From NCBI GenBank assembly GCA_036924085.1, contig JAVGWX010000014.1, positions 37,343,056 through 37,407,055 on the forward strand: a DNA stretch of 64,000 bases. Direction: 5' to 3'. The position numbers were made by a program, and so were the translations under genes. Shown in pieces: positions 63,820 through 64,000 of the stretch (positions are counted from its first letter, which is position 1; the number at the start of each line of letters is the position of its first letter). A model generated the notes under the pieces. It was not told the origin of the DNA. It did not search any database and saw only the letters and a list, made by a program, of their open reading frames with translations. The stretch is from Ariolimax columbianus (taxonomy: Eukaryota; Mollusca; Gastropoda; Stylommatophora; Arionidae).

Positions 63820-64000
63820 CAGGGGACGTTAAACTGTGATCCACGAGCTAAGAAATTCTTGACAATGTAAATGAAAGTGCTTTACCGGAAACTAGATGAA
63901 GGTTTGCGAGAAAGACAGTATATGCCATTTATTAACATCACCATTTACAATAAACGTTTTTTTAATATTAGCCTTGAACACAAACTTTGTGAAATGTTAT
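63820..64000 (+). mobile_element. hAT-like element, left end, running off the window
   Basis: CAGGGGACGTTAAACTGTGA then TCCACGAGC resembles the hAT terminal pattern CAGGGGTTCTCAAACTGTGG. The other end is outside the window. Confidence 0.5.

Noticed and set aside
1..64000. Retroviral or Polinton-type elements
   Set aside because: No LTR pairs, gag/protease/integrase motifs, DNA polymerase B or packaging ATPase motifs were seen in any frame.

Overview
The window is animal nuclear DNA. It has non-LTR retrotransposon debris, hAT and mariner DNA transposons, tRNA-derived SINEs, a splice acceptor with a branch-point-like motif, and one very large C2H2 zinc-finger gene. No bacterial operons, ribosome binding sites or prokaryotic mobile elements are visible. 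The transposon mix suggests a lophotrochozoan, most likely a mollusc and perhaps a gastropod. That is an impression from recalled family resemblance; nothing in the window proves it.

Only one convincing host protein-coding gene is present: a 2440-residue zinc-finger protein on the minus strand (44493-51815). It is read as one uninterrupted exon with 29 intact C2H2 fingers, mostly in two-finger modules. An in-frame stop and a good Kozak context fix the start. A 3' splice site lies about 210 bases upstream, and the leader holds three short upstream ORFs. A canonical poly(A) signal lies six bases after the stop codon. The gene sits between two tandem-repeat fields.

Layout: 1-3185 is a purine-rich minisatellite cut by the window edge. 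From 3.2 to 21.7 kb there are dispersed SINE-like repeats, LINE ends, a 46-bp array, a 77-bp array with dimeric higher-order structure, and a decayed hammerhead-like motif of the Penelope-element type. From 21.7 to 25.5 kb a CR1-like LINE is interrupted by an RNase H-bearing LINE. From 25.5 to 32.3 kb there are five or more further LINE pieces, a 31-bp array and a 5'-truncated LINE flanked by a perfect 16-bp target duplication. From 36.4 to 37.6 kb there is a dead mariner. From 37.7 to 44.4 kb two diverged copies of one segment have each grown a tandem array, and between them lie 27-bp and 60-bp arrays. From 52.1 to 57.3 kb, upstream of the gene, there are at least six arrays, several apparently derived from pieces of SINE-like elements. 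From 58.2 to 60.2 kb one hAT element is nested inside another, both with 8-bp target duplications. The window ends with CR1-like debris, a SINE-like insertion with a recognisable empty site, a 21-bp array and the start of another hAT-like element.

For discussion I name three dispersed families by letter. Family B is about 360 bp with a GAA-rich 3' tail; family A is about 300 bp; family C is about 365 bp. The main theme is transposons inserting into one another and fragments of them being amplified into new minisatellites. I found no evidence of an operon-like or defence-type gene system. All family names come from reading motifs by eye; no database search was possible.
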